The notes under the pieces: model-generated
The model's database searches: none
Seen by the model: only the letters and a program-made list of their open reading frames with translations
Told to the model about the DNA's origin: nothing
Made by a program: the position numbers and the translations under genes
Shown: piece after piece, positions 34,290 through 44,089 of the stretch
Layout: each line of letters opens with the position of its first letter
Position numbering within the stretch: position 1 is the first letter of the stretch
Assembly (NCBI GenBank): GCA_023399595.1
Contig: JAEWOR010000032.1
Coordinates: 1 to 64,000 of the forward strand
Length of the DNA stretch: 64,000 bases
Source of the DNA: Bacteroidota bacterium
GTDB taxonomy: Bacteria; Bacteroidota; Bacteroidia; Flavobacteriales; Weeksellaceae
Direction: 5' to 3'

Positions 34290-36437
34290 TTATATCCTTT
34301 CCAATTCATCCGCGTTAATGGTGGTTTTAAAAGTTCCATAATTTACAATTACCTTATTTTTCTTGATTTCATCAATCGTTCCAACACTTGTACTTCCAGT
34401 GATACGAACTCTTTGTCCAACTTTCATCCACGTGGCACGTTCCGTCTTACGTTTTTCCTCTAATTTTTCGTTGGTTTCAGCAATTTTCTCCTTTACATCT
34501 TCTTTTTTCAGTTGCTGAGTAATCTTACGTTTTATCACCTGTAAACGTTTGCTTTCATCCTTATCAATCCCTATTTTCCTGAATTTTTCCTGTTCCAGAA
34601 GTTTTACAAAATCTTTCACCACATCTTTTCTCGATTTTCCTTTTACATAGCTGTCAATAAAAGTTTCAATTTTGTTTCCGAATTGTAATTTACGGTGTTC
34701 CTCTTCATACAACTTCTGAAAATTGAAGAGTTTCTGTTGAAGTTGCTCATTTAATTTATGCAGATTATCTCTTTTGTCCTCTACAGATTCTTTTTTTTCA
34801 ACAAGATCAGACTTTAATTTTTCAACTTCAAATTTTTCTTGCTGAAGCTTTACAATGGTTTTATCAAGATTTACAATATCATGTTCCACTTTTTTCTTCG
34901 CGGAATGAATGATAAATCTTGGAATTTTATTCTTTTCAGCCACCTCAAAGGTAAATGAACTTCCAGCTTGTCCAACTTCCAGTTTGTACAAAGGCTCAAG
35001 GGTATTTTCATCAAAAAGCATCGCTGCATTGGTTGCATTGGGAAGTTGTTCCACCACCAACTTAATATTGGTGTAATGAGTTGTGATAATAGCAAATGAT
35101 TTTTTCTCGTAGAAAAACTCTAAAAAACTTTCCGCCAAAGCTCCTCCTAATTCCGGATCGGAACCGGTTCCAAATTCATCAATAAGCAATAAAGTGTTGG
35201 CATCCGCTTCACGGATAATTCCGCTCATTTTTTTTAGTCTTGATGAATAAGTGGAAAGATGATTTTCAATAGATTGATTATCTCCAATATCCGTCATTAT
35301 TTTTTCAAAGAAAAACATCTCCGATTTTGGATGAACGGGAACTAAAATCCCAGTCTGAATCATCAATTGCAATAAACCTACAGTTTTTAAAGTGATGGAT
35401 TTTCCGCCAGCGTTAGGTCCAGAAATACAAATAATTCTGTTGTGCTCGGTTAAAGTAAGCGTCTGTGAATAAATAGATTTGTTTTGTGCTTTATTTCTCA
35501 GCAAAAGCAATGGGTGAAAAGCTTCTCTTAATCTTAAGGTTTTATGAGGGTTGATTTTTGGAAGTGTGGCATGAATGAGTTCAGCAAATTTCGCCTTTGC
35601 TCGAATAATATCTAATTCAAAAATGTATTTTTGATAAGTATAAAGTTCATGTTGAAATTCTGAAATTTCAGCGGTAAGTTTTCGGAGAATTTTATCAATT
35701 TCCTTTTTCTCTTCTTCTTCATTTTCGCGTAGTTTAAAATAATGCCTTACCACGCTATCTGGTTGAATATAAGTAATAGAACCCGTTTTTGAAATTCCTA
35801 AAATTCTACCAGGAACTCTCTTCTTGAATGCAGATTTTACAGCCAAAACTCTTTGGTCATCAATAATACTTTCGCGGATATCATCTAAAAAATCATTTTG
35901 CCCGAAAGTAGTTAAAGCTCTGTTGAAATTTTCTTGTATGGCTTTTTTAGCGTGCTGAATTTCTGTTCTGAGTTCTTTTAAGATGGGTGATGCTTCAGAT
36001 TTTATTTCTCCAAAACGGTTAAAAACCTTGTCCACCTTTTCTATAATTTCTTTCTTGAAATCTAGCATAGAAACATCTTCCAATAAAGTAGGAAAAGTTT
36101 CGGGCATGATTGGGAAGAATTTTTGAAGTCTTCCTATTTGTTCCGTAATGGTTTTAATCCTTATAAATGCTGCATTTTCCAGTCTATAATTTTCAATGAG
36201 CATTAATTTAAGTTCCTCCTCAATATCCTCATATTCATCAAAGGGAATTGCATTAGAACTCTCAAAACTTGAAAGATATTCGGAAGTTTTTTTCAAAGAA
36301 ATCTCGGCCTCGTCTATTGGCATAGGACGAAGATTTATAATTTTTTCTTTTGTTTTAGGAGAGTAGGCGAAAGGAGAAATTTCCGAAAGCAATTCCGGGA
36401 ATTCTAATTCATTAAGGTCGTCTTGATTAATATTCAC
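34290..36437 (-). CDS. mutS2: MutS2-type DNA-binding ATPase lacking an Smr domain
   Basis: This 715-residue protein has a MutS2 lever/coiled-coil region (about residues 1-290), then the ATPase: Walker A GPNAGGKSITLKT, Walker B LLIDEFGTGSDPELGGAL, then TTHY. A long charged coiled coil (about 500-650) and a small KOW-like end (VGQRVRITGSTSVGTIDEI) follow. Canonical MutS2 is about 780 residues and ends in an Smr nuclease domain, which is absent here. A recombination-suppressing or ribosome-rescue role is inferred from the family. Confidence 0.9.
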   Translation of the reverse strand: MNINQDDLNELEFPELLSEISPFAYSPKTKEKIINLRPMPIDEAEISLKKTSEYLSSFESSNAIPFDEYEDIEEELKLMLIENYRLENAAFIRIKTITEQIGRLQKFFPIMPETFPTLLEDVSMLDFKKEIIEKVDKVFNRFGEIKSEASPILKELRTEIQHAKKAIQENFNRALTTFGQNDFLDDIRESIIDDQRVLAVKSAFKKRVPGRILGISKTGSITYIQPDSVVRHYFKLRENEEEEKKEIDKILRKLTAEISEFQHELYTYQKYIFELDIIRAKAKFAELIHATLPKINPHKTLRLREAFHPLLLLRNKAQNKSIYSQTLTLTEHNRIICISGPNAGGKSITLKTVGLLQLMIQTGILVPVHPKSEMFFFEKIMTDIGDNQSIENHLSTYSSRLKKMSGIIREADANTLLLIDEFGTGSDPELGGALAESFLEFFYEKKSFAIITTHYTNIKLVVEQLPNATNAAMLFDENTLEPLYKLEVGQAGSSFTFEVAEKNKIPRFIIHSAKKKVEHDIVNLDKTIVKLQQEKFEVEKLKSDLVEKKESVEDKRDNLHKLNEQLQQKLFNFQKLYEEEHRKLQFGNKIETFIDSYVKGKSRKDVVKDFVKLLEQEKFRKIGIDKDESKRLQVIKRKITQQLKKEDVKEKIAETNEKLEEKRKTERATWMKVGQRVRITGSTSVGTIDEIKKNKVIVNYGTFKTTINADELERI

Positions 36438-36441
36438 AATG

Positions 36442-36449
36442 CAAATTTA
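36442..36449 (-). promoter_or_regulatory. -7 box of mutS2
   Basis: The minus strand reads TAAATTTG, a perfect -7 box, only 4 bases before the start codon, which predicts a leaderless mRNA. Confidence 0.4.
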
Positions 36450-36553
36450 ATGAGAAAATATGAATGTCTTGTGAGAGGATTTGGTAATGAGATAATTTAG
36501 AGATAATTTTGTTGGAAGAGTATTAAAAGGTATTTCATTAAGTATTTTATGAT

Positions 36554-37198
36554 ATGACGACTTGGACAGAAATTCTTGCACCCATAAAAAACACCGAATA
36601 TTTCAGAGAACTTTGGGCAAAAGTAGAAAATGAATATAATACCCAACAGTGTTTTCCACCTAGAAATCAGATTTTTAGAGCGTTGGAATTAACGCCTTTT
36701 GGTGATGTGGAAGTCGTGATTATTGGTCAAGATCCTTATCATAATGATTTTCAAGCTAATGGTTTGTGTTTTTCTGTTTCGGAAGAAGTGAAAGCTCCAC
36801 CTTCGCTCAAAAATATTTTGATAGAACTTCAAAATGATTTAGGAATTGAAAGAACATCAAAAGATCTTCAAGATTGGGCGAAGCAAGGCGTTTTGATGCT
36901 AAATACCACCTTAACAGTTAGAGCACATTCCCCGAATTCACACAAAGATTTGGGTTGGGAAAAATTTACCAATTTTATTATTAAAGAAATTTCTGATAAA
37001 AAAGAGAATGTTGTTTTTGTTTTGTGGGGAGCATTTGCACAAAAGAAAGTCGAATTTATTAATCCCGCTCAACATTTTATAGTACAATCGGCGCATCCAT
37101 CACCTTTTTCTGTTTACAGAGGTTTTTTTGGGAGTCGCCCTTTTTCTAAAATCAATGAATATTTACAACTTCATCATAAAAAGCCTATCGAGTGGTAG
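36554..37198 (+). CDS. ung: Uracil-DNA glycosylase
   Basis: This 214-residue repair enzyme removes uracil from DNA. All family-1 motifs are visible: GQDPYHN with catalytic Asp, LNTTLTVRAHSPNSH, VFVLWGAFAQKK and SAHPSPFSVYRG with catalytic His. Length is normal. Its last 14 bases overlap the 3' end of the convergent lipoprotein gene. Confidence 0.96.
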   Translation: MTTWTEILAPIKNTEYFRELWAKVENEYNTQQCFPPRNQIFRALELTPFGDVEVVIIGQDPYHNDFQANGLCFSVSEEVKAPPSLKNILIELQNDLGIERTSKDLQDWAKQGVLMLNTTLTVRAHSPNSHKDLGWEKFTNFIIKEISDKKENVVFVLWGAFAQKKVEFINPAQHFIVQSAHPSPFSVYRGFFGSRPFSKINEYLQLHHKKPIEW

Positions 37199-37667
37199 AA
37201 TTACGAGAAGGTGTAGTTGTTTTTTCAATTTTAAGACCTAAAATTTTAGGTTGAGAACTTTTATTAAGCGCTTTTGTAGGACTAAAGCTTTCTAAAGAAA
37301 TGGTGTATCCATTAAAATCTACCGTTTTCGAAAGATTTCTTTGAGGATAGTCTGTAGTTGCTATTGTAAAAGTTTGAGGTCTTGTGTAAGTTCCTATCAC
37401 TTCTATTTCCACAACTAAAAGTCCAGCCCAAATACATTGCATTCCTTCCGGACAACGGCTATCTTCCACTACTTTTTTGAAGGTGATGTTCATTTCCTTG
37501 TCTTTTACAAATTTGGTTTCCCTTTCTTTTAAGAGAATAATACCATTTTGCACCTCATTTTCAGGAGTGGTGATCTGTGATGTTTGTTGATCTTGAGTAA
37601 CTTTAGTTTGTTGACTTTTACATCCACCTAAAATTAATAGTCCTAAAGCAGTAATTACAATTTTCAT
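37185..37667 (-). CDS. Hypothetical lipoprotein with SRCP-Cys motif
   Basis: This 160-residue lipoprotein (lipobox LLILGGC) has one conserved-looking block, FKKVVEDSRCPEGMQCIWAG, whose two Cys may form a disulfide or bind metal. The remainder is beta-rich. I recognise no named family. It is coupled to the upstream DUF456 gene by a 4-base overlap and overlaps the 3' end of ung by 14 bases. Confidence 0.72.
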   Translation of the reverse strand: MKIVITALGLLILGGCKSQQTKVTQDQQTSQITTPENEVQNGIILLKERETKFVKDKEMNITFKKVVEDSRCPEGMQCIWAGLLVVEIEVIGTYTRPQTFTIATTDYPQRNLSKTVDFNGYTISLESFSPTKALNKSSQPKILGLKIEKTTTPSRNSTTR

Positions 37668-38164
37668 AATAAGTTGTTTTTGAAAATATCTAATAAAACT
37701 ACCAAAAACATTGCCACACCTACCACAAAATTAAATCCAGTTCCGTAAATAAATCCTATTAAAGCCCCTTTCATGGCGTTAAATGCTTTCTTTTTATCTT
37801 GTGCGTCATGTAATAATTCGCCAACAAAAACACCTAAAAACATTCCAATTAAAAATCCAAAAGGAATAGGTATAAAAAACATTCCGACAAAAGTACCTAT
37901 CACAGAGCCGATGCTTCCCCAACGCGTTCCACCATATTTTTTGGTGACTTTAGCTGGGATTATATAATTGATGACCATTGAAACCAAAGTAAGCAGTGCG
38001 AAAATCCAGATATAAATCATGGACATTTCTGTATTGGTGCCAAATTTATAGATTAATAATCCACAAATACTTAGTAATAAACCTGGTAAAACAGGGAGAA
38101 AAGTACCTAAAATCCCTGTAATTAAAAGAATTAAAGAAAGTATAGATATTAATGATTCATCCAT
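37664..38164 (-). CDS. DUF456 membrane protein
   Basis: This 166-residue inner-membrane protein has about four helices and the DUF456 glycine-rich patterns GILGTFLPVLPGL, WGSIGSVIGTFVGMF and GMFLGVFVGELLHD. The function is unknown. It is the first gene of a pair with the lipoprotein and is divergent from the MscS-type channel gene. Confidence 0.85.
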   Translation of the reverse strand: MDESLISILSLILLITGILGTFLPVLPGLLLSICGLLIYKFGTNTEMSMIYIWIFALLTLVSMVINYIIPAKVTKKYGGTRWGSIGSVIGTFVGMFFIPIPFGFLIGMFLGVFVGELLHDAQDKKKAFNAMKGALIGFIYGTGFNFVVGVAMFLVVLLDIFKNNLL

Positions 38165-38218
38165 ATTATTTTTTTTGATAAATCTAAAGATATATAAAAC
38201 TATACCAAAGCATTTTCT

Positions 38219-38226
38219 TATTTTTG
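38219..38226 (+). promoter_or_regulatory. -7 box of the mechanosensitive channel gene
   Basis: TATTTTTG matches TAnnTTTG and lies 5 bases before the ATG at 38232, so the message would be leaderless. Confidence 0.4.
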
Positions 38227-38231
38227 TATAA

Positions 38232-39497
38232 ATGAAAAATGAATTGCAAAATACACGTGATTTCTTAATGGATATTAGCGATAGTATTAATGATTTCTAT
38301 GCGTTGTATTTTAACGGCAGTTCTGCGTGGATTTTTCAGGTGGCTACTAAAATTTTAGTGCTAATTATCCTGTTTTTTTTAATAGATTTTTCTTTGAAAT
38401 TCTTAATAAAACTGGTTTTTACAACTTTTATTAAAAAAGAGAAAAGACCTTTTATTCATGCACTTTTTGAATCTAAATTTCTAAATTCTCTGGTGCATGT
38501 TTTTGCATTAGCGATTTGCAGTTTCGCCTTAAATTCGCTTTTCTATGAGGGAATGCACAAAATCACCAAAGGCGTTTTAGATAAAATTGTAGATGTATTA
38601 CAAGTAATAGTAATTTTTGGCGCTGCTTTGCGTTTGTATAAATCTTTAGAAATATATTTCATTAACATACGCGACACTTACAAGTTGATGGCTTTTCAGG
38701 CCATTTCGCAAACCTTGAAAATTTTCGGAGGCGTTATTTTCTTTTTTATCGCGATTAAAATTATATTTAGTCTCAATTCATCTACTATTTTAGGGAGTTT
38801 AGGAGCGATTACTGCAGTTCTTGTGCTCGTATTTAGAGATACTATTTTAGGTTTTGTTACCGGGATTCATGTGGCTACTTCCAAAAATATGAAAGTAGGC
38901 GACTGGATTGGTATTCCAAAGTATAATATCGAAGGAAATATTGCCAATATCGATTTGCTTACTACAAAGATTGTGAATTTCGATAAAACTGTTTCTACCA
39001 TTCCAACTTATGATTTAATGTCCACAGAGATTAGAAATTATCAGGTGATGACGGAAGGAAATCTTAGGAGAATTAAGCGTTCCATGACTTTCAACATCAA
39101 ATCTTTCCATTTTTTAACGGATGAAGATATTGATAAGCTTGAAAAAATTAATCTGGTTTCGGATTATCTTCAATTTAAAGAAGAAGAAATAAAAGGACAG
39201 CGTAGAGATTTAAAGAACGCAGATAATATTCTTAATGGAAATCAACTTACTAATATTGGTGTTTTTAGAAAATACGTTGAAAATTATTTGAAGAACAATC
39301 CCAATATAGAACAGAAAGAAATAATATTGGTAAGACAATTGGAAATTACTCCTCAAGGAATGCCTTTGGAAATTTATTGTTTTACTGTTTTCTCAGGCTT
39401 AGAAGATTATGAAAGAGTACAGTCTGATATTTTTGACCATCTTTTGGTTGCTGCTCAAGATTTCGGATTGGAAATTATGCAAATTAATAAAGTTTAA
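38232..39497 (+). CDS. MscS-family mechanosensitive ion channel (YbdG-like)
   Basis: This 421-residue inner-membrane protein has about five helices and the MscS pore and beta-domain pattern: [29 protein letters not shown], then KVGDWIGIP and IDLLTTKI. The long C-terminal region resembles the YbdG subgroup, which has weak osmotic-safety activity. It precedes pdxJ by 2 bases, so the two share a transcript. Confidence 0.88.
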   Translation: MKNELQNTRDFLMDISDSINDFYALYFNGSSAWIFQVATKILVLIILFFLIDFSLKFLIKLVFTTFIKKEKRPFIHALFESKFLNSLVHVFALAICSFALNSLFYEGMHKITKGVLDKIVDVLQVIVIFGAALRLYKSLEIYFINIRDTYKLMAFQAISQTLKIFGGVIFFFIAIKIIFSLNSSTILGSLGAITAVLVLVFRDTILGFVTGIHVATSKNMKVGDWIGIPKYNIEGNIANIDLLTTKIVNFDKTVSTIPTYDLMSTEIRNYQVMTEGNLRRIKRSMTFNIKSFHFLTDEDIDKLEKINLVSDYLQFKEEEIKGQRRDLKNADNILNGNQLTNIGVFRKYVENYLKNNPNIEQKEIILVRQLEITPQGMPLEIYCFTVFSGLEDYERVQSDIFDHLLVAAQDFGLEIMQINKV

Positions 39498-39499
39498 AA

Positions 39500-40219
39500 A
39501 TGACGAAGCTAAGTGTAAATATTAATAAAATTGCAACTTTAAGAAACGCAAGAGGAGGAGATGTTCCTAGCGTTACACAAATAGCCGTGGATGCTCAAAG
39601 ATTTGGTGCTGAAGGAATCACGATTCACCCAAGACCAGATGAAAGGCATATTACGAGAAAAGATGTGTATAATCTTAAACCTTTGGTAACTACAGAATTT
39701 AATATTGAAGGAAATCCACACAGACCATTTATTGAGATGGTTTTAGAGGTGAAGCCAGAGCAAGTAACCTTGGTTCCAGATGCGGATGATGCCATTACTT
39801 CTAATGCAGGTTGGGATACTGTAAAACATTTAGACTATCTTACAGAAATTATTGCCGAGTTTAAAAACGCAGGAATTAGAACCTCTATTTTCTTAGACCC
39901 AAATCCTGAATTAATAGAATCTGCAGCCAAAACAGGAACTGATAGAATTGAGCTCTACACAGAAGCTTACGCAAAAAATTATCCTTTAGATAAAGAAAAA
40001 GCGATTCAGAAATATGTGGAAACGGCTGCTAGAGCTGGAGAATTTAATCTAGGAGTTAACGCAGGTCATGATTTAAGCTTAGAGAATTTAAAATATTTCT
40101 CTGATGAAATTCCAAATCTTTTGGAGGTTTCTATTGGTCATGCTTTAATTTCCGAAGCTTTGTACATGGGATTAGAAAACACTATTCAAGCTTATTTGAA
40201 GAGGCTGGCTAAATGGTAA
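39500..40219 (+). CDS. pdxJ: Pyridoxine 5'-phosphate synthase
   Basis: This 239-residue TIM-barrel enzyme condenses 1-deoxyxylulose-5-phosphate with 3-amino-2-oxopropyl phosphate. It shows [50 protein letters not shown] and the phosphate site [13 protein letters not shown]. Full length. It is coupled to the channel gene upstream; pdxH is at 15118. Confidence 0.95.
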   Translation: MTKLSVNINKIATLRNARGGDVPSVTQIAVDAQRFGAEGITIHPRPDERHITRKDVYNLKPLVTTEFNIEGNPHRPFIEMVLEVKPEQVTLVPDADDAITSNAGWDTVKHLDYLTEIIAEFKNAGIRTSIFLDPNPELIESAAKTGTDRIELYTEAYAKNYPLDKEKAIQKYVETAARAGEFNLGVNAGHDLSLENLKYFSDEIPNLLEVSIGHALISEALYMGLENTIQAYLKRLAKW

Positions 40220-40314
40220 TTAGATTGGAGTAAAGAATAAAAAAAAAAATGATTGAGAAAAGTTAAGATAAAGTAAATGATTGTCTTTCTCTTTCATTAT
40301 AAAAATAAAAAAAA

Positions 40315-41088
40315 TTGGAAATTTTACATTCAAAAATATACGGAGTAGAAAAGGCTGGAACACCACTTTTGGTTTTTCATGGTCTTTTCGGGATGCTAGA
40401 TAATTGGGGAAGTTTTGGAAAAGAGTTTGGGGAATTAATGCCTGTTCATCTAATCGATCTTAGAAATCATGGAAAAAGTTTTCATGATGATGAGATGAAT
40501 TTAGAAGTAATGGTAGAAGATATCAACAATTATATGAACGCACATTCCATTCCTCAAGCCAATCTTTTAGGACATTCTTTGGGAGGAAAAGTGGTTATGC
40601 AGTTTGCAATAGATCATCCAGAAAAAGTGAAAAATCTTATTGTTGCAGACATCGCTCCAAAAGCTTATCCGCCCCATCATCAAGGGATTTTTAAAGCTTT
40701 AAATTCTATTGATTTAAAATCTTTACAAGGTCGTCAGGAAGCCGAAGCTGAGCTTAAAAACTATATTCCAGAACTGAGTGTTATTCAGTTTTTGCTTAAA
40801 AATCTGTATTGGACAGACAATAAAACTTTAGACTGGAGATTTAATTTACCGGTTCTAACAGAAAAATACAATGATTTTATCACCACAAGTGTTCGCTACG
40901 GTGTTTTTGAAGGACCAACTTTATTCTTGGGTGGTGAAAAATCTAATTATATTTTACCTCAAGATGAATTTGCCATAAAACAACAATTTCCAAAAGCGGA
41001 AATAAAAAAAGTTCCCAAAGCTGGACATTGGGTTCAAGCTGAAAATCCTAGAGATTTTAATGCAATGGTGAAAGAATTTTTGGTTTAA
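40315..41088 (+). CDS. Alpha/beta hydrolase with TTG start
   Basis: This 257-residue hydrolase has an oxyanion-hole HGLFGMLDNW, the nucleophile elbow GHSLGGK (Ser), an acid near VLTEKYNDF and the C-terminal His in AGHWVQAE, as in the YbfF/esterase group. The family begins right at this TTG (EILHSKIYG), and a stop codon lies in frame 9 bases upstream (40306), so TTG is the only reasonable start. The substrate is unknown. Confidence 0.85.
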   Translation: MEILHSKIYGVEKAGTPLLVFHGLFGMLDNWGSFGKEFGELMPVHLIDLRNHGKSFHDDEMNLEVMVEDINNYMNAHSIPQANLLGHSLGGKVVMQFAIDHPEKVKNLIVADIAPKAYPPHHQGIFKALNSIDLKSLQGRQEAEAELKNYIPELSVIQFLLKNLYWTDNKTLDWRFNLPVLTEKYNDFITTSVRYGVFEGPTLFLGGEKSNYILPQDEFAIKQQFPKAEIKKVPKAGHWVQAENPRDFNAMVKEFLV

Positions 41089-41146
41089 TTTGCTATTGAT
41101 AGAATCAGACGAGAAATCGTAAATTTTATTGTATTTTTCGTGTAAT

Positions 41147-41200
41147 TAAGACGAAAAGCTGTATGTGAAAATGGAAAATCATTGATTTTCTAACGTCTTA
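41147..41200 (+). terminator. Nested inverted repeat downstream of the hydrolase
   Basis: TAAGACG (41147-41153) faces CGTCTTA (41194-41200), enclosing a smaller hairpin GAAAATC/GATTTTC (41174-41190). An A run rather than a T run follows, so this may be an imperfect terminator or a leader structure for the next gene. Confidence 0.4.
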
Positions 41201-41267
41201 AAAACAATTTCAAGAAGAGATTAATCTTGCGCCTTTGCGTTAAAAAAATATAAGAAACCCTCCAAAA

Positions 41268-42278
41268 ATGATTTTAGTAACTGGTGCAACAGGTATTTTA
41301 GGAAGACTCATTACACTTGAACTTTTAAAAAAAGGAGTTGAGGTTCGTGCTGCAAAACGCCCTTCAAGTAATTTGGAAGAGGTGAAGCATTCTTTTTCTT
41401 TTTATACCGATAATGCTGAAGAGTATTTTAGTAAAATACAGTGGATGGATGTAGATTTTGATGATCTTAATTCTCTACAAAATGCATTGCAGAATATAGA
41501 TGAAGTGTATCATTGCGCTGCAAAAGTAAGTTTTCATCCAAAAGATGCCAAGGAACTTTACCATGTAAACATCAATGGTACAAGAAATATTCTATACGCT
41601 TGCGAAAACTCTTCCGTTAAGAAGTTTTGTCATATAAGTTCTATTGCGGTTTTAGACGGTTTAAATGAAGAAGGAAAACAAGATGAAGAGTCAGATTTTA
41701 ATTCTAAATTAGATCATTCTTCGTATGCTATTTCTAAACATTGGTCGGAAATGGAGGTTTGGAGAGCTTCCGCAGAAGGTTTAAACACCGTTATTGTTAA
41801 TCCAGGAATAATTATCGGCTCCGGAAATTGGAATCAAAGCAGTGGAGAACTTTTTAGTACTTTTGCAGATAATCCTTTTACATTTTCTGGGGGAACTTCC
41901 TATGTAGATGTAAGAGATGTAGCGAATGTAAGCATAGAATTAATGGAGAAAAATATTTTTGGAGAAAGATTCATTTTAATTTCCGAAAATGTTCCCTATA
42001 AAACTTTTGCTGACCAAGTTCGCAATACATTGGGGCTTAAAGAAGCTCAAATTTTAGGAAAACCTATATTAAATATCGGAAGGGTCATGAATTCTCTTTT
42101 CGGTTGGGCGATTCCTAAACTTAAAATGGTCAATAAAACAAATATTGAAGCTATAACTAGTTTTACAGAGGTTTCGAACCAAAAAATAAAGGATAGATTA
42201 GATTATAAGTTTATCCCCATTAAAGAAAGTATAAGCTTTCATTTACAAAATTATATTACAGATAAGAAGAAATCATGA
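41268..42278 (+). CDS. NAD-dependent epimerase/dehydratase (extended SDR)
   Basis: This 336-residue extended short-chain dehydrogenase has the N-terminal NAD(P) site VTGATGILGR, the catalytic SSIAVLDG and YAISK (Tyr and Lys), and VNPGIIIGSG. The substrate is not identifiable; relatives include dihydroflavonol reductase-like and 3-beta-HSD-like proteins. It overlaps the acyl-CoA ligase by 4 bases, suggesting a shared lipid-related path. Confidence 0.86.
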   Translation: MILVTGATGILGRLITLELLKKGVEVRAAKRPSSNLEEVKHSFSFYTDNAEEYFSKIQWMDVDFDDLNSLQNALQNIDEVYHCAAKVSFHPKDAKELYHVNINGTRNILYACENSSVKKFCHISSIAVLDGLNEEGKQDEESDFNSKLDHSSYAISKHWSEMEVWRASAEGLNTVIVNPGIIIGSGNWNQSSGELFSTFADNPFTFSGGTSYVDVRDVANVSIELMEKNIFGERFILISENVPYKTFADQVRNTLGLKEAQILGKPILNIGRVMNSLFGWAIPKLKMVNKTNIEAITSFTEVSNQKIKDRLDYKFIPIKESISFHLQNYITDKKKS

Positions 42279-44041
42279 ATCTTGCAGAGATTATCATCAA
42301 TAAAAACTTCGAAAAACATCCTTCTAAATCCGTTATTGGTTTTAAGAAAAAAGATGAATGGAAATCCCTAAACTGGAGTAAATTCCGAGATTTAGTTCTT
42401 AAAACCGCTAATGCGTTAAAAGCTGAAGGTATTGAGGAAAGAGATAAAGTAGCTATCTATGCAGATAATTCTGGCGAATGGATTACCATGGATTTGGCTA
42501 TTATGGCAATTGGAGCGATTACCGTTCCTATTTATTCCACCAATAATCCTGAACAAGCCGAATATATTATTAAAGATTCTGAAGCAAAGCTAGTAATGGT
42601 GGGAAATCAGGAGCAATATAATGCTTGTTATGAAATGCTTCAAAAATCAAATAACTTAAAGAAAGTAATTGCGGGAAAGAGAAAAATTTTCACCAAACCC
42701 GATCATTCTTTTTTCTTAAACGATTTTATAGAAAAAGAAAACAACATCCTCGAATATTGTCCTAAAAATGATGACGATGTAGCAACACTCATCTATACTT
42801 CGGGAACAACAGGAACTCCAAAAGGGGTAATGTTAACGCACGGTAATTTTATCAAAGCTATTGATGCGCATTTTGAATTTTTTAAATTTAAAAACTTTGA
42901 AAATGAAGAATCTTTGGCGTTTTTACCACTTACACACGTTTTCGAAAGAAGTTGGACGTTACTTTGTTTATACGGTGGAGCAAAAGTAAGTTTCTTGGAA
43001 GATACTAAAGAGATAGCACATGCTTTAACGCAAGTGCAGCCTAGTATGATGTGTGCTGTGCCGCGCTTTTTCCAGAAAATTTATGCAGGAGTTCATGAAA
43101 TGGTGGAAAAAGGTTCTCCTTTTAAAAAGAAAATTTTTGCTTGGGCAATCGGAATAGGGAAACAAGTATCTGAATTAAAAAGAACAGGAAAGCAAGTCCC
43201 TTCTGCTTTAGCATTGAAATATAAAATTGCGGACACGCTCGTTTTCAAAAAAGTGAAAGCTAAAATGGGTGGTAAACTATGGTTTTTACCTTGTGGAGGA
43301 GCTTCTATTTCGCCTGAAGTAACGGAGTTTTTTGATGCAATGGGCATTCATTTAACGGTTGGTTACGGTCTTACAGAAACTACGGCTACACTTTCTGCAT
43401 TTCCTTTTACACACTTTAAATATGGAACTTCAGGAAAAACGCTTCCTGGTGTGGAAATAAGAATTGGTGCTGAAAATGAAATCCAAGCCAAAGGTAATGG
43501 CATCATGAAGGGGTATTACAAAAAACCTGAGGAAACAAAAGCTGTATTTACTGAAGATGGCTGGCTTAGAACAGGTGATGCAGGTTATGTAGATGAGGAA
43601 GGAAATATTGTATTGACAGAGCGTTTGAAAGATTTAATGAAAACTTCCAACGGAAAATATATTGCTCCTCAACAAATAGAAAATTTGTTTTCAAATAATA
43701 ATTATATCGCTCAAATTACGCTTATTGCAGAAGGAAGACAATTTGTTTCAGCTTTAATAGTTCCTAACTTTGAATTTTTACAAGAAGAAATTAAAAAACT
43801 GAATATTCCTTTTACCAATTGGGAAGATGTAGTAAAAAACGAAAAAATTCATCATTTCTATAAACAGAAAATAGATGAAATACAGAAAGAAATTTCCGCT
43901 TTTGAAAGGATTAAGAAATTTGTGTTAATGCCTAGAGAATTCGAAATTTCTACCGGAGAAATGACGCCTACTTTAAAAATTAAAAGAAGTGTTGTAGCTA
44001 AAAATTATGCCGATATTATTGATAAAATGTATAATGACTAA
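42275..44041 (+). CDS. Long-chain acyl-CoA synthetase (AMP-binding)
   Basis: This 588-residue adenylate-forming enzyme has the phosphate loop YTSGTTGTPKGV, then GYGLTETTATLSA, the hinge LRTGDAGYVDEEGNI and the C-terminal catalytic K in TPTLKIKRS. Size fits FadD/ACSL-type ligases that activate fatty acids with ATP and CoA. Its start overlaps the SDR stop by 4 bases. Confidence 0.92.
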   Translation: MNLAEIIINKNFEKHPSKSVIGFKKKDEWKSLNWSKFRDLVLKTANALKAEGIEERDKVAIYADNSGEWITMDLAIMAIGAITVPIYSTNNPEQAEYIIKDSEAKLVMVGNQEQYNACYEMLQKSNNLKKVIAGKRKIFTKPDHSFFLNDFIEKENNILEYCPKNDDDVATLIYTSGTTGTPKGVMLTHGNFIKAIDAHFEFFKFKNFENEESLAFLPLTHVFERSWTLLCLYGGAKVSFLEDTKEIAHALTQVQPSMMCAVPRFFQKIYAGVHEMVEKGSPFKKKIFAWAIGIGKQVSELKRTGKQVPSALALKYKIADTLVFKKVKAKMGGKLWFLPCGGASISPEVTEFFDAMGIHLTVGYGLTETTATLSAFPFTHFKYGTSGKTLPGVEIRIGAENEIQAKGNGIMKGYYKKPEETKAVFTEDGWLRTGDAGYVDEEGNIVLTERLKDLMKTSNGKYIAPQQIENLFSNNNYIAQITLIAEGRQFVSALIVPNFEFLQEEIKKLNIPFTNWEDVVKNEKIHHFYKQKIDEIQKEISAFERIKKFVLMPREFEISTGEMTPTLKIKRSVVAKNYADIIDKMYND

Positions 44042-44089
44042 ATAATTTTTTGTTTTTAACCAATTTTCCAATTTTTCAATTTCATTTTT

